Shown piece by piece: positions 21,625-34,075 of a stretch of 64,000 nucleotides of DNA (positions are counted from its first letter, which is position 1; every line of letters starts with the position of its first letter). Both the position numbers and the translations under genes were made by a program. The notes under the pieces are model-generated. The model saw only the letters and a program-made list of their open reading frames with translations, did not search any database and had not been told where the DNA came from. This DNA comes from Leptobrachium leishanense (taxonomy: Eukaryota; Chordata; Amphibia; Anura; Megophryidae): assembly GCA_009667805.1 (NCBI GenBank), contig CM019067.1, positions 161,529,049-161,593,048 on the forward strand. Direction: 5' to 3'.

Positions 21625-22865
21625 TTAACCCTTTCGCTGCTGAGGCGTTTCACGCCTCTGTGCTGAGGTCATATTTACCGGTTTTGCTCATCATGTTTAA
21701 ACGTGTTTTGAAGGCTTATTTTAGTATATGACCCAGACATATTATATATCGTTCTTTCCGTCAGACTCGGTAGATTCATAATATGTCATTATTATATGTA
21801 TACGTTATGTCATGTCTGTATATTATAACAAAAAATGCAATAAAATATGTATTTTCAATAATTTAAACGTGTAAAGTGTTTTTTTTCACATTTTAACATG
21901 CGAGCATTTGCGGTTATATTTTGTATGGGGTGCGCTTGTTAAAAAAATTAGAGATGCGGTCTCGTTACATTTTTTTTTGGGGAAAATTACACGATTTTTA
22001 ACAAACGCACCGCATACAAAAATCGTTAGTGCAGCATCATTGTTCACATTATAATTGAAATGGGAACAATATTGCTGCATTAACAAACAAAAAAAAAGAA
22101 AAAAAAAATGTTTATTTTTTTTTTATAATTTTTTTTTAAATATATTTTCTTTTTCTTTTAATTTTTTTTAAAAAAAAAAAACTTTTTTCACAGTAGTGTT
22201 TGGTATCGTTGGAACGGCCATGCACTGGCCAATCCAACCATACCAAACATTAACCCCTAGCTGCCACGGATCGGGAGATAGGGAGTTCATTGGAACTCCC
22301 TAGCTCCACCGTTGGTGGCAGTTAGGGGTTAACTCTAGGAATGGCGTCATCGTGCTACGCACGATGACGCCAGTCCTCAGGGGGAGTTCCCGGAGGCTTG
22401 GCCGACATCCAAGATGTCGGCCAGCTCCGGGAAAGGATCACGAACCGGCGCTTTTCAGCGCCGATTCGCGATCCAGCTCCCCAGGGGTTAATGCCAGGCA
22501 CCATTTGGAAGGGCAGGCTGTGCCCTTCCAAATGGTGCCTGGGTTAACCCCCGCAACGCCGCCAATCGGGAGGGAGAGAGGTCCGAAGGACCTCCCCCCT
22601 CCCTTTCAGGCGCCTCCTCCGCACATGCGGGGGGGCGCCTGAATTAGGTGTCATCGCGCTGCCGCGATGACACCTAATTTCAGCGGCTGTGGTTCCGGAT
22701 GCTGGGCTGACATCGAGGATGTCAGCCCCTACCGGGGGGGCCAGCGATCGGCCGGAACCCGGCCGAACGCTGACCCCAAAAGGAGGTCGCGCTCAGCGCG
22801 TCCTCCGCATACCAGCAGCCATGCGGAGGACGCGCTGAGCACGTCCTCCGCATTGAAGTGGTTAA
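21625..22865 (+). mobile_element. TTAA-flanked piggyBac-like MITE, copy B
   Basis: TTAA lies at 21625-21628 and 22862-22865. The corresponding empty site, with a single TTAA, is seen in hAT copy 1 near 7034 (GTTTTTAAAGGAACAG). It shares the AT-rich left half and the hairpin chain on the right with copy A, at roughly 90% similarity by eye. Stems include 22493-22542 and 22643-22678. Non-autonomous. Confidence 0.9.
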
Positions 22866-23838
22866 AGGGACAGTGAGTTTTCCATGAAATAAGGGTTAAA
22901 AATAAAAACGAAAAATTCCTTCAAATATCGTGCCTAGGAGGTCCCCATAACCTGCCCGTGAAGTGGCGTATTTGTAGGATGTATAGAAACACTTAAAAAC
23001 AAATAAATTATGTTTCAAATGACGGTAAACGCTTTTCCTTTAATCTATCCATAAACAACTGCTTGGGGCGGCAGTCTATATGAAAAGAGGAGACATTATC
23101 GGACACGCAGAAAAAGTTTACTGATTTTTTTGGCTAAATTATTGCGAAACTTATGCAGGCTTTGGATGAAAGTAACAATAGGTGCTTCAAAATTGGTCCT
23201 TTAGCATCCCCAACAGTGCTGTCACACCGTAACCCCTCTGAGGATATGAATCTGATACAGGCGTCAGTGGTAGTGCACCCAAATATTGTGCTTTTGGTGC
23301 CAGGCCTGCAAGTACTATCATACAGTAACCCCTCTGTGGTATTGTGGAAGAATGCAGGGGTGAACCTTGCGGTCTTATATTATAAAGGTATGCATCTGGT
23401 AAAGGCGTCAGTGCACCCAGATATTCTGCCTTTGGTGCAAGACTGCCAGGCCAGCAAGTATCATCATACAGTAACCCCTCTGTAGTATTGTGGAAGAATG
23501 CAGGGGTGGACCATGTGGTCCTATATTAAAAAGATATGATTCTGGTCAAGGCGTCAGTGCACCCAGATATTGTGCCTTTCATGGCAGCAAGTGAATTCAC
23601 ACCGTAACCCTTTTGTAGTATTGTGGAAGAGTGCAGGGTTGGACCCTGCGGTTCAAAAAATTTAAATGATATAAATCTGGCACAGGCATTAGTGCAGCCA
23701 AATATTGCGCCTTTCATGGCAGCAAGTGCATTCATACCGTAACCCTTTTGTGGTATTGTGGAAGAGTTCAGTGCTGGAGGTTTTGTAAATGCAGAAGACA
23801 TCCCCGATCTATTCAGTTACGTCAGCATCAGGGGGTTG

Positions 23839-26800
23839 TTAGCTGCTGACCCAGGACTGATTCATTTTTATAAATGTCAGCCGGTCTACAGAGTCGGTGG
23901 ACAGACGCACTCTTTTATCTGTGACAAAACCTCCAGCTGCACTGAACGACCTTTCAGAAAGCACGCTGGATGAAGGGCAACCTAGTAGCTGCATAGCATA
24001 TTGGCTAAATTCTGGCCAGTGATCCAATCTCAACACCCAGTAAGCCAGTGGATCATCTGCTGGAAAGGTATCCAGGTCTGCCCTTGCCCCTAGGTAGTCC
24101 TGCACCATATGGTGAAGACGCTGGCAATGGGTGCCTACATTTGACGTCCCTGGGCATCGTGGACTAAATTTTTTTAAAAATGCATCAGTCAAGTGGCCCT
24201 GGCCTTCACCACTATTCCTCTGATCATCCGCAGCCTCAGAAGCACTTGTGTCAGCACTTGGTAATCTACCAGTGCCTGGAAAGGTGTTACACAAGTGTCG
24301 CTTTAGAGCGTCCTCAAGTTTTTTCATCCTGTGCTCCCTCTGTGAGGGCAGGATGAGCTCTGCAACTTTACCCTTGTATCTTGGATCAAGAAGGGTTGCC
24401 AGCCAGTAATGATCCCTCTCCTTGATAGCACGAATCCTGGGGTCCTTTAGCAGGCTTTGCATTATTAGGGAGCCCATGCAGCGTAGGTTGGAGGTGGCAT
24501 TGGCTTCTGAGTCTTCCTGGTCAATGAGGATGACCGTATCGTGCACTTCCTCCTCCCAGCCACGCACTAGCCCTTCTGTTTCTGGGCCTACGAAACCCTC
24601 TACTACTACTTAAATATTCCTCCTCTTCCTCCTCCTGTCTGATCTGAGTAGGACCCGCTGGAATGCTGTCTGCAGAAAGACTGGGGCCTTGAGAGCTAGG
24701 GAAGGCCTCCTCTTCCTCCCGCTGCTCTGCCTCTAGAGCCACATCTATAATTCCCCGCAGAGTATGCTCCAGCAGGAACACTAAAGGAATTGTGTCACTG
24801 GTGCATGCACTGTCCCTGCTCACCATCCTCGTTGCCTCCTCAAATGGTGACAGTACAGTGCATGCATCCTTGATCATCAGCCACTGCGGGGGGAAAAAAA
24901 ACAAGTTGACCTGAACCTGTCCTTGTGCCATACTCACACAGGTACTCGTTGATGGCCCTCTGCTGCTTGTGCAGTTTGTGGGAAGGTGGAATTCTCTTTG
25001 AATTTCTGTCAGGCGAATGCTTGCTGGGAATGACCGTCTGAAGTGGCTGCAGACTTTTCTGGCCTGGATGAGAAGCTCTGGCAGCCCTGGGTACTTGGTT
25101 AGGAAATGCTGTACCACTAGATTTAGGACGTGTGCTAGGCATGGTACATGCGTCAATTTACCCTTGCGTAGGGCGGAGAGAAGGTTGCTGCCATTATCAC
25201 AGACGATCATTCCCAGCTCAAGCTGGCGTGGTGTTAACCATCTCTGCACCTGGCCCTGCAGAGCTGACAGATTTTCTGGCCCGGTGTGGCTCCTGTCCCC
25301 TAAACAAACCAGCTCAAGCACAGTATGGTTTCTTTTTGCTTGAGCCATTGCGTAGACCCTGTCAGGCGTCGGTTTAACTGCCACTTCGCCAGAGACAGAG
25401 AAGGAGGAGGAGAAGGAGGAAGAGGGAGAGGTGGTGGTGGTGGAGCAGACAGACCTCATACAAGCAGCTTTCTGGAGGCGTGGTGGATGAACAAGCTCCA
25501 GCACAGAGCCCCATCTTGGATCCCTCCCAGCTGCAATCAGAGTTACCCAGTGTGCCATGAAGGAAATGTAACGACCCTGTCCATGCTTGCTGGACCACGT
25601 GTCTAAAGTCACATGCACCTTGTTGCTGATTGCCTTTCCCAATGACTGGATAACATTGTCTTCCATGTGCTGGTATAGTGCTGGAATGGCCTTGCGTGAA
25701 AAGTAATGTCATTTTGGAACCTGCCACTGTGGTACAGCACATTCAGCAAATTCACGGAAGGGAGCAGAGTCCACCAGCTGGAAAGGCAGCAGCTGCAATG
25801 CAAGTAATTTTGCTAAACTGGCATTTAGACGCTGTGCTTGTGATGGTTGGGACTATATTTTTTCTTACGCTGCAGCAGCTGCGGCAACGTAATCTGACTG
25901 CGTAAATCTCCAGCTGCTGGGAGGATGTCACATTGTGAGGAAGGACCTGGTACATCCATTACTGTAGCATCATCCCTGTCAGTGGAGGTTGTAGGCAATG
26001 ACATGGCAGTACATACAGTGGGGGTAGAGACAGATGAGGAGCAGGAGGGCCTACCCAAAGTTTTGCGCCAATGGGATGCATGGTGGGTGGTCATATGTCA
26101 CCTCAAGCACGTGGTACCCAAGTGTCCGGTTTTTATCCCACGCTTCAGCCTCCTCTGACATAGATTACAAATAGCAATGGTGGGGTCTGCTGCAAATTTC
26201 TTAAAGAACTCCCAGACAGCAGAGTTCCTGCATGTGTTCTTTGAGACAACAGCGCTCTGCACCGGAGCAGCTCTGACATCTGATGCCTTGGACTGGCTAG
26301 TGCTACGGTTGGTCACAGAGGATGTTGTGCCTCGTGTTTGCTGTGCCTCCTCCTCACTTGATTCCTCAGTTCGATCTGGCACCCAGGTGGAGTCAGTGAC
26401 CTCATCATCAATGTCATCTTCATCCCCTATCTCCTCATCACGGGAGCCAACTTGGCAGTATGCTGCAGCTGCTGGGTCAACATGAGTGCCAGTTATTTGT
26501 AACAATTCAGCTGACTCCTCCGTGTGTGATAGCGAGGCTACGGCAGGAGTAGCTGTGGACATGGAGGCTGCATTAGATGCTTTGGCAGCTGAGGTGGACT
26601 GTAAAGCACTAGAAGCCTGGCTGGCAGAGGACTCGGAGGATGAGGATGGCCTGGCTAGCCAATCCACCAAATCCTCTGTATGTTGCTGCAGGTTAAGAAG
26701 ACGGCCAGCAGCAGTTATAAAGGACAAGCGTGCCCCTGCAGAGGATGCACCACGTACACCACGACCAAAGGCACAGCCTCCCGACACAGGGGCTGCTTGC

Positions 26801-26853
26801 CCTCTTATCTGTGTCTGGGAGCGTCTGCCTGTCCTTTTTTTTCTTTCAGACAT
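23839..26853 (-). pseudogene. hAT transposase with BED finger (copy 2), frameshifted
   Basis: Start ATG at 26853 in ACCATGT context gives MSERKKRTGRR. The first frame (26853-26098) contains the serine- and acid-rich N-terminus and the start of the BED finger (NSAVWEFFKKF, C-x2-C in CNLCQRR). The frame then shifts to 26094-25825, where the finger's MTTHH tail lies, then to 25666-24521 with VTLDTWSS (first catalytic Asp), CDNGSN (second) and CLAHVLNLVVQ. The final frame, 24567-23839, has LATLLDPRYKGK and the hATC block SSSVLSERSFSAAGG with the third catalytic acid. A stop after NQSWVSS removes the last nine residues present in copies 1 and 3. The TRW motif region is deleted near 24970. Not functional as read. 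Confidence 0.9.
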
Positions 26854-26879
26854 GGTGAGTGATATATAAATTAAATATA

Positions 26880-27540
26880 TACAGAACTCTGATTCAACTC
26901 TGGTATAAAGATTAAAGATTTACAGAACTCTGGTATATCTCAGTGAGACACCCTGATAGCTGGCAGCCAGTGACAAGACACAGATTACAATTCGCAGAAA
27001 CCTCCTATAAATCATTGAGACCCCCTGATGGGTGCCAGTGACAAGACACAAACTACGATTCGCAGAAATCTGCTACAAGTCAGTGAGACCCCCTGATAGG
27101 ACCCCCTGATAGCTGGCAACAGTGACAAGACACAGATTACATTTCGCAGAAACCTCCTAAAATGCAGTGAGACCCCTTGATGGGCGGCAGTGAAACCTCC
27201 TATAAATCAGTGAGACCCTTTGATGGGTGGCAGTGAAACCTCCTATAAATCAGTGAGACCCTTTGATGGGTGGCAGTGAAACCTCTTATAAATCAGTGAG
27301 ACCCTTTGATGGGTGGCAGTGAAACCTCCTATAAATCAGTGAGACCCTTTGATGGGTGGCAGTGAAAACTCCTATAAATCAGTGAGACCCTTTGATGGGT
27401 GGCAGTGAAACCTCTTATAAATCAGTGAGACCCTTTGATGGGTGGCAGTGAAACCTCCTATAAATCAGTGAGACCCTTTGATGGGTGGCAGTGAAACCTC
27501 CTATAAATCAGTGAGACCCCTTGATGGGTGGCAGCAAGTG
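26880..27540 (-). repeat. Leader tandem repeats of hAT copy 2 (68-bp then 43-bp units)
   Basis: About four units related to the family's roughly 70-bp leader repeat (26940-27165) pass into eight or nine near-identical 43-bp units (27166-27535) typified by CAGTGAGACCCTTTGATGGG. The 43-bp unit looks like the longer unit with its central GACAAGACACAGATTAC part deleted and then amplified. Confidence 0.8.
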
Positions 27541-27585
27541 AGAACACACGGATTATAACAATTCCCAAATATTTTGTAGAAATTA

Positions 27586-27830
27586 GTGACCCCCAAAATA
27601 CTGCGTGGTACTGGCTGTGTGACAAGACATAGATCACCTCAATTCACAAATGTTTTAAAGAAATTAGTGAGCCCCAAAATACTGCGTGGTACTGGCTGTG
27701 TGACAAGACACAGATCACCTCAATTCACAAATGTTTTAAAGAAATTAGTGAGCCCCAAAATACTGCGTGGTACTGGCTGTGTGACAAGACACAGATCACC
27801 TCAATTCACAAATGTTTTGTAGAAATTAGG
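27586..27830. repeat. 81-bp tandem repeat, three units
   Basis: Three units with exact 81-bp spacing (CCCCAAAATACTGCG at 27591, 27672 and 27753), more than 95% alike. Since 81 is a multiple of 3 the plus strand stays open and would encode a 27-residue repeat, but it sits in the hAT leader and is not a gene. Confidence 0.85.
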
Positions 27831-30142
27831 CCATGTTCTCTTCTTACAAGGAGAACAAATAGGTTGCAGTGTCCTTACGCATCTCAAGTCCAGCACTTTT
27901 TACGTTTGGCTTTATGGTGTCCTATGGACACCAGTGACGGTGCTGTGCAGCTGTTATCTATGATTGTCTTCAAAATATTTTGACTTGAGTTGTTGATACA
28001 GGATTTAGAGGTTTGATCAGAAAATAGTTGATAATAGGGAGTTGTAAACGGAAAACAGTTCATGTGGGATTTTTTTTCATTTGCAAGACAAATACCTCAG
28101 TTGTAATCAGGCCCCCAATGTTTTAAATATATAGTTGAATATTTTTGATGGCTTCAATCCAAGTTGTAAAAATGTATCACAGATTAAAGTATTAGCAAAT
28201 CAATATGCCCTTTATTTATAATTTAAAGCAAATGTACAGTTCCCTTGTATCTATTAACAGACCCATAGCATATAGATTAAAATAACTGATATGATACATT
28301 TATTCTAAAGAAAAATGTAATATTTTCATCAATTTAAAAGTAATTTAACAATGATTTTTGAAACCTTATTATTTTCTACATTTTTTTCCACAGATATCAT
28401 AGTTGAAAGACATTAACTGTTTTTATTTCATACCAGTGATGGAATTTTCTAATTTACTTAATGTGCAGCTGTAAATGGAACACATTAATCTTAGGCAAAA
28501 GTAATTATAACAGAATATTAATTTTTACACTGTTAAGATGGCATCTCTTTCGGTCTTGCTTGGTAATAACAGATTCATACACAGTTTGTATAAAGAACTG
28601 TGAAACCTTCCTTTAGTTATAAATTTGAATATCCTATTCTGGGACTATTTAGATAAGTAGAGTAGTTTAATGTGATATTATATATAAAGTGTACATGGTG
28701 TGGAGGTTCTAAAAGAATTCAATAATAAATACTGTCTCTTTAGAGCAATCTATACATAATTAATTCATATTATTAGATAAGTACCACTGTACACCTTCTG
28801 TATATTCATTACATTTTTTCTCCCACAACATAAGAACCTATTCGGGGTATCAGAAATTAAATAATCACATATAAATACACTGTAATTTTGCCTTGCCTTT
28901 TATCACACAAAGGTTGTTAATTAAAAATGTAATTATAAAACAAAGATCTTATTAAAAGAAAATAAATCAAAGTAAGTTTCTCATTTTAGCTTCAGTATGC
29001 TAAACGTCTGCTAAAAATTGTAATGAAGTTTTATTATTTAATATACTGTAGCAAAATACCTATTCTACCCTTTTTTGAACTTGTGAACTTCTGCACCTAC
29101 CTACAGAACAGAAGAGAACAAAAATCCCATAAGACATTTATTTTCCAGGTATTGTTTTCCGAAAAGCCATTGCAAACCATTCTAATCCATTTAAAACGCT
29201 TTATGTTGGAATGTTAAAATGTAATTTACTTAACCTATTACCATTGCACCCAAATGACTTTTACTTTCCAAATCTTTGTAAGTCTTTCAGAATTATAACT
29301 TCCATGATATTGCAATAAACATTTAAAAAAGTATACCAAAATAAAATGCTTTAGACCCATGGGACATATTTTCTGTAAAGGTATTTATCAAGTACTTTAG
29401 AGTGATCATAGATTTCATTGTGCACATTTTTCTGAAGTTTAGTTTAAATTTTTTTCTATATTTTATATAGTGTGACTCTTTCACTCTATGAACAATCAAA
29501 TATTAGGATTTCCTACTGTCATCATACACTATTCCTTAAAATGTTTATATTAATGGCTCTACTTGTTAATGTCATGCAATATGAGGGTTGTAAATGAGCC
29601 AATAATAGGGAGCTGCTAAGACATTAGGGGATCGGCATCCGAGGCTCAGCCTTACCATGATGTTGATGCTCAGTGGGTGAGATGGTGAGTGAGGACCATT
29701 CCTTACCCCCCCCCCCCCAAAACATGCCACACAAAAAAGGCCACTTCGAGGCCTACAAATGCGAAGGACACAGATACATTTTTTTATCAATTTAAATCCC
29801 AAATCTTAATTTATTGTCTAAAAATTGCAGCAACAAAATTAACAATTCTAGTACAAAATAATACTTACAACTAGAGTGTCAATATGTGTTACATACTACC
29901 CATACCAACTATTGTGTGTGAGTGGTTATTGAAATAATTAACCCCTTAATGCCTCCAGGTGTGCTATGCTGTCCTGGCATATGGGCCTAAATGTTGAGGG
30001 ATTTCATAATGTCGAGACAGCTTTCTGATAATTTCTATGGTCCGCCTCTCTTCCCTGCAGCCGATCACCAGCATTGGCTGCAAGAGGGCTCCCTGAGTTT
30101 GTCTCTTAACTCCTTCAAGACATCTCTGACAACACATTACAT
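27831..30142. other. AT-rich intergenic DNA
   Basis: No gene recognised. A cytosine run lies at about 29707-29718, and an isolated TTAACCCCTTAATGCC at about 29939 resembles a TTAA-element terminus, but no partner end was found. Confidence 0.4.
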
Positions 30143-30326
30143 TAGTGGCCCCCAACCCTGGTCCTCAGGGCCTACTAGCAGACCAGGTTTTAGGGATTAC
30201 CTTGGGGAAATACAGACTGAATCCTGCAATCACTGAGCAGAAAATCATGTCACCTGTTATGTGCTTCAGAGATCTGCCAAACCTTGCCTGTTAGTGGGCC
30301 CTGAGGACCAGGGTTGGGGACCACTG
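30143..30326. mobile_element. Short hAT-type MITE
   Basis: Inverted ends TAGTGGCCCCCAACCCTGG and CCAGGGTTGGGGACCACTG enclose about 140 bp without coding capacity. The CAGTGGTCCCCAAC-type terminus is typical of vertebrate Charlie-like hAT MITEs (from memory of the family). The flanks CATTACAT and CTTTAGAG agree at only 5 of 8 bases, so the target duplication is not convincing. Confidence 0.65.
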
Positions 30327-30422
30327 CTTTAGAGAAGTCTATCAGCTCACTCCATATTCCCCCATTGTACCTTTCTTGCTCTGTCTTACCGCATAGCCCC
30401 CATGCACCCCACTACTTCACAT

Positions 30423-31117
30423 TAGAGGTGTGCATTTGTTTCGTAACAGATCTCAATTCGTCCGAAATTTTGTTAATTTGTCTTTCAGAAGTACTTCCAA
30501 TATAACAAATCAGTTCCATCTGAATTGAATCGTAAAAAATGAAACAGTATATAATGAAATTGATTTGTTATACTGTTTCATAAGAGAACCATTGATTGAA
30601 TGATTCATCTATGTACACTGCAACGAAATGGTAATTTAACCCTAGCTTGCCTTTTAACCCTCATGTTTAACCCTAATCTAACAGTAATTGAGCAGGATTT
30701 TTTTTTTTAGTGATCCTAAACTTTGAAGCATTTCTAAATTACAAACAAAATTATGAAAATTAATCAGTTTTGTTTTACTGTTTTACAAAGCACCCCATCC
30801 CTTTTAATCGACTGTGGTGCTGAATATGTTGTATTCAGTGCCACAGGCCAATAGACAGCTCAATATTTAACCATAGCTTGCCTTTTATTCCTCATGTTTA
30901 ACCCTAATCTAAACAGTTATTGGGCAGGATTTGATTTATTGTTTGTTTTTTTTGAGTGATCCTAAAATTCGAATCAAATCAAAATAACAAATCGGGAATT
31001 AATACATGAAATTACGAAACAAAATTATGAAAGAGAATCCGTATTCAAACAAATTCTGTTTCGGATGAAATTATTTTCAAACAAAACAAAAAAAAAATTC
31101 AGCTGTGCACACCTCTA
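30423..31117. mobile_element. Non-autonomous hAT-type element (695 bp)
   Basis: The termini TAGAGGTGTGCA and its inverse TGCACACCTCTA are perfect. The flanks CTTCACAT (30415-30422) and CTTCACGT (31118-31125) form an 8-bp target duplication with one mismatch. It contains a direct duplication of about 90 bp (30633-30720 and 30868-30965, spacing about 235 bp). No coding capacity. Confidence 0.85.
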
Positions 31118-31299
31118 CTTCACGTACTTACCCTCACCTAAATTTTTCAACCCTAGGGATGAGCTGTTCAGTTTGATCTGTTTGGAGTTCGCATCGGCCG
31201 TTCGGCTATTCGCCGAACTCCGAACATTTCTGCGTGTTCGGTTCGAGTTCGCCCACAATGCACCACAATGGACCACAATGCAATTTTCCACTAGCCTGA

Positions 31300-31449
31300 A
31301 GTTTGTAATTGGCTACAGCCTTGAACCTGACCACAGGTCAGGTGCAAGACAGGTGCAAGACTATGCCAATCACGGCTCAGAGTCCTGATTGGCCATATTT
31401 TGCTCAATCATGGGCTCACAGAGCTAAATCCCGCAGCACACTATATAAG
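31300..31449 (+). promoter_or_regulatory. hAT promoter: CCAAT motifs and TATA box
   Basis: CTATATAAGG at 31440-31449 is preceded by CCAAT or inverted CCAAT motifs (AATTGGCTAC near 31306, GCCAATCACGG near 31363, GATTGGCC near 31386). The same arrangement is conserved at 63544-63845 and inverted at 20755-21058, supporting a real promoter. Function inferred. Confidence 0.6.
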
Positions 31450-31511
31450 GCGTCCCTCGCAGCCCCAGCACGTGTTTTTTGAGAGGAGATTGTTCTGTTA
31501 GTGTGTCTTCT

Positions 31512-31995
31512 CAGTGCCAGCAGCTATTAGGGGGGTCTCACTTCTACAAGATATCTGGGAATTGTTGTAATCTGTGTGTTCTCACTACCAGCAGCTATTG
31601 GGGGGTCTCACTTCTACAAGATATCTGGTAATTGTTGTAATCTGTGTGTTCTCACTGCCAGCAGCTATTGGGGGGGTCTCACTTCTACAAGATATCTGGG
31701 AATTGTTGTAATCTGTGTGTTCTCACTGCCAACAGCTATTGGGGGGTCTCACTTCTACCCTATATCTGGGAATTGTTATCTGTAATACGTCCACCCATCA
31801 GGGGGTCTCACTGATTTATAGGAGGTTCCTGGGAATTGTAATCTGTGTCTTGTCACTGCCACCCATCAGGGGGTCTCACTGATTTATAGGAGGTTCCTGG
31901 GAATTGTAATTTGTGTCTTGTCACTGCCACCCATCAGGGGGTCTCACTGATTTATAAGTGGTTTCTGGGAATTTTAATCTGTGTCTTGTCACTGG
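31512..31995 (+). repeat. Leader tandem repeats of hAT copy 3 (70-bp and 68-bp units)
   Basis: Four units of about 70 bp (GGGGGGTCTCACTTCTACAA start) are followed by three of about 68 bp (CACCCATCAGGGGGTCTCAC start). Both share TCTCAC...CTGGGAATTGTAATCTGTGT landmarks and are homologous (inverse) to the leader repeats of copies 1 and 2. Confidence 0.85.
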
Positions 31996-33310
31996 CTGCC
32001 AGCTATCAGGGTGTCTCACTGAGTTATACCAGAGTTCTGGAAATCTTTAATCAAGATAACAGAGTTGAATCAGAGTTCTGCATATCTCCAATTTTTATAA
32101 CAGAGTTGAATCAGAGTTCTGTATATCTTTAATTTATATATCATTCACCGTATCAGAAAGACCAAAAAGGACAGGCAGACGCTCCCAGACACAGATAAGA
32201 GGGCAAGCAGCCTCTGTGTCGGGAGGCTGTGCCTCTGGTCGTCGTGGACGTGGTGCATCCTCTGCAGGGGCACGCTCGTCCTTTCTAACTGGTGCTGGCC
32301 GTCTTAACTTAAGCAGCAGCAACATACAGAGGATTTGCAGGATTGGCTAACCAGGCCATCCTCATCCTCCGAGTCCTCTGCCGGCCAGGCTTGTAGTTTT
32401 TTACAGTCCACCTCAGCTGCCAAAAAATCAAATTCAGCCTCCATGTCCACAGCTACTCCTGCTGTAGCCTCACTATCACACACGGAGGAGTCAGCTGAAT
32501 TGTTTGACTACAATGACAGTGACATGCTGCTTGAGGATGCGCAGCAACTACAGTGCTCTGATTCAAACTCTGAGGTTGAGAAAGGGAGTATAATCAACCT
32601 AGAGGAAGGGTGGTGCCAGTGACACACAAATAACTGGCACTCCTGTTGCCCCAGCAGCTGCAGCATACTGCCAAGTTGGCTCCAGTGACGAGGAGATAGG
32701 GGGTGATGACGATGATGAGGTCACTGACTCCACCTGGGTGCCTGATCGAACAGAGCAGTCAGGGGATGAGGAGGAGGAGGAATATTTAAGTAGTGGGGGC
32801 ATTGAAGGTGGGGATTCCTCAAGGGAGGGTTTCTTGTGCCCAGAAACCCAAGGACTAGTAGGTGGCTGGGAAGAGGAAGTGCACAATGGGGTCATCCTCA
32901 TTGACCAGGAAGACTCAGAAGCTAATGCCACCTCCAACCTACACTGCATGGGCTCCCTTATCCTGCAAAGTCTGCTAAAGGACCTCAGGATTCATGCTAT
33001 CAAGGAGCGGGATCATTACTGGTTGGCAAGCCTTTCCAAGCACTGGTAGGTTACCAAGTGATGACTAGTGATGAGACGAACACCCCCGTGTTCGGATCGC
33101 ATTCTAACTCGAACACTTTCAAAAGTTCGAGTTCAAACTCGAACTCGAACCGAACTCAATGCAAGTCAATGGGACTGAAAAGTTCGATTTTTAGAGTGCC
33201 CTCCAACAAGAGGGCATATATGCAAGATATTTGCCATAAAAGGTTTAGGGGGGTCCGGGTAGTGCCCTGGGGGACAGGGAACAAGGACAAAAAGTTTTTA
33301 AAAAACCTTT

Positions 33311-34075
33311 TTAACCCTTTCGCTGCTGAGGCATTTCCCGCCTGTGTGCTGAGGTCATTTTTACCTGTTTCGCTCATCATGTTTAACCGCGTTTTGAAGC
33401 CTTATTTTATTATATGACCCAGACATATTATATATCGTTCTTTCCGGCAGACTCGGAAGATTCATAATATATCATTATTATATGTATACCTTATGTCCTG
33501 TCTGTATATTATAACAAAATATGCAATAAAATTTGAATTTTCAAAAATTTACAACGTGTAAAGTGTTTTTTTTCACATTTTAACATGCGATCGTTTGCGG
33601 TTATATTTTGTATGGGGTGCGCTTGTTAAAAAAATTAGAAATGGGGTCTCGTTACATTTTTTTGGGGGAAAATTTCGCTATTTTTAACAAATGCACCACA
33701 TACAAAAATCGTTAGTGCAGCATGTTTGATATCGTTGGAAAGGCCATGCTCATTAACCCCTAGCTGCCACGGATCGGGAGATAGGGGGTTCATTGGAACC
33801 CCCTATCTCCACCATTGGTGGCAGCTAGGGGATTAACTCCAGGACTAGCGTCATCGTGCTATGCACGATGACGCCAGTCCTCAGGGGGAGTTTCCGGAGG
33901 CTTGGCCGACATCCAAGATGTCGGCCAGCTCCGGGAAAGGATCACGAACCGGCGCTTTTCGGCGCCGATTCGTGATCCGGGCCCCATGGGGTTAATGCCA
34001 GGTACCGTCTATTGTGCCCGCAGCGGTCCCAGAGTGACAGGCTGACATCCAAGATGTCAGCCCGCACTGGGGGCC
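33311..34075 (+). mobile_element. TTAA piggyBac-like MITE, copy C (right end missing)
   Basis: TTAACCCTTTCGCTGCTGAGG starts at 33311. The AT-rich half and early hairpins are present (for example GAGATAGGGGGTTC with its inverse near 33777-33810), but the chain breaks off near 34075 and no right TTAA is found. It occupies the same TTAA of the hAT 3' end that MITE copy B occupies at 21625. Confidence 0.8.

Larger units (their letters stand above)
21431..27830 (-). mobile_element. hAT transposon copy 2, 5'-truncated
   Basis: Minus-strand element. The 3' terminus TAGGGATGAGCCGAACAC is at 21431. A TTAA MITE is inserted at 21625-22865, the remaining 3' flank runs to 23836, the transposase pseudogene is 23839-26853, and a leader with several tandem arrays runs to about 27830. 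The promoter terminus is missing. The 3' flank (23170-23760) has about four tandem copies of a unit containing TAACCCCTCTGTGGTATTGT. Confidence 0.85.

Noticed and set aside
30135..30334. 8-bp target duplication for the MITE at 30143-30326
   Set aside because: CATTACAT and CTTTAGAG agree at only 5 of 8 positions, not enough to claim it.
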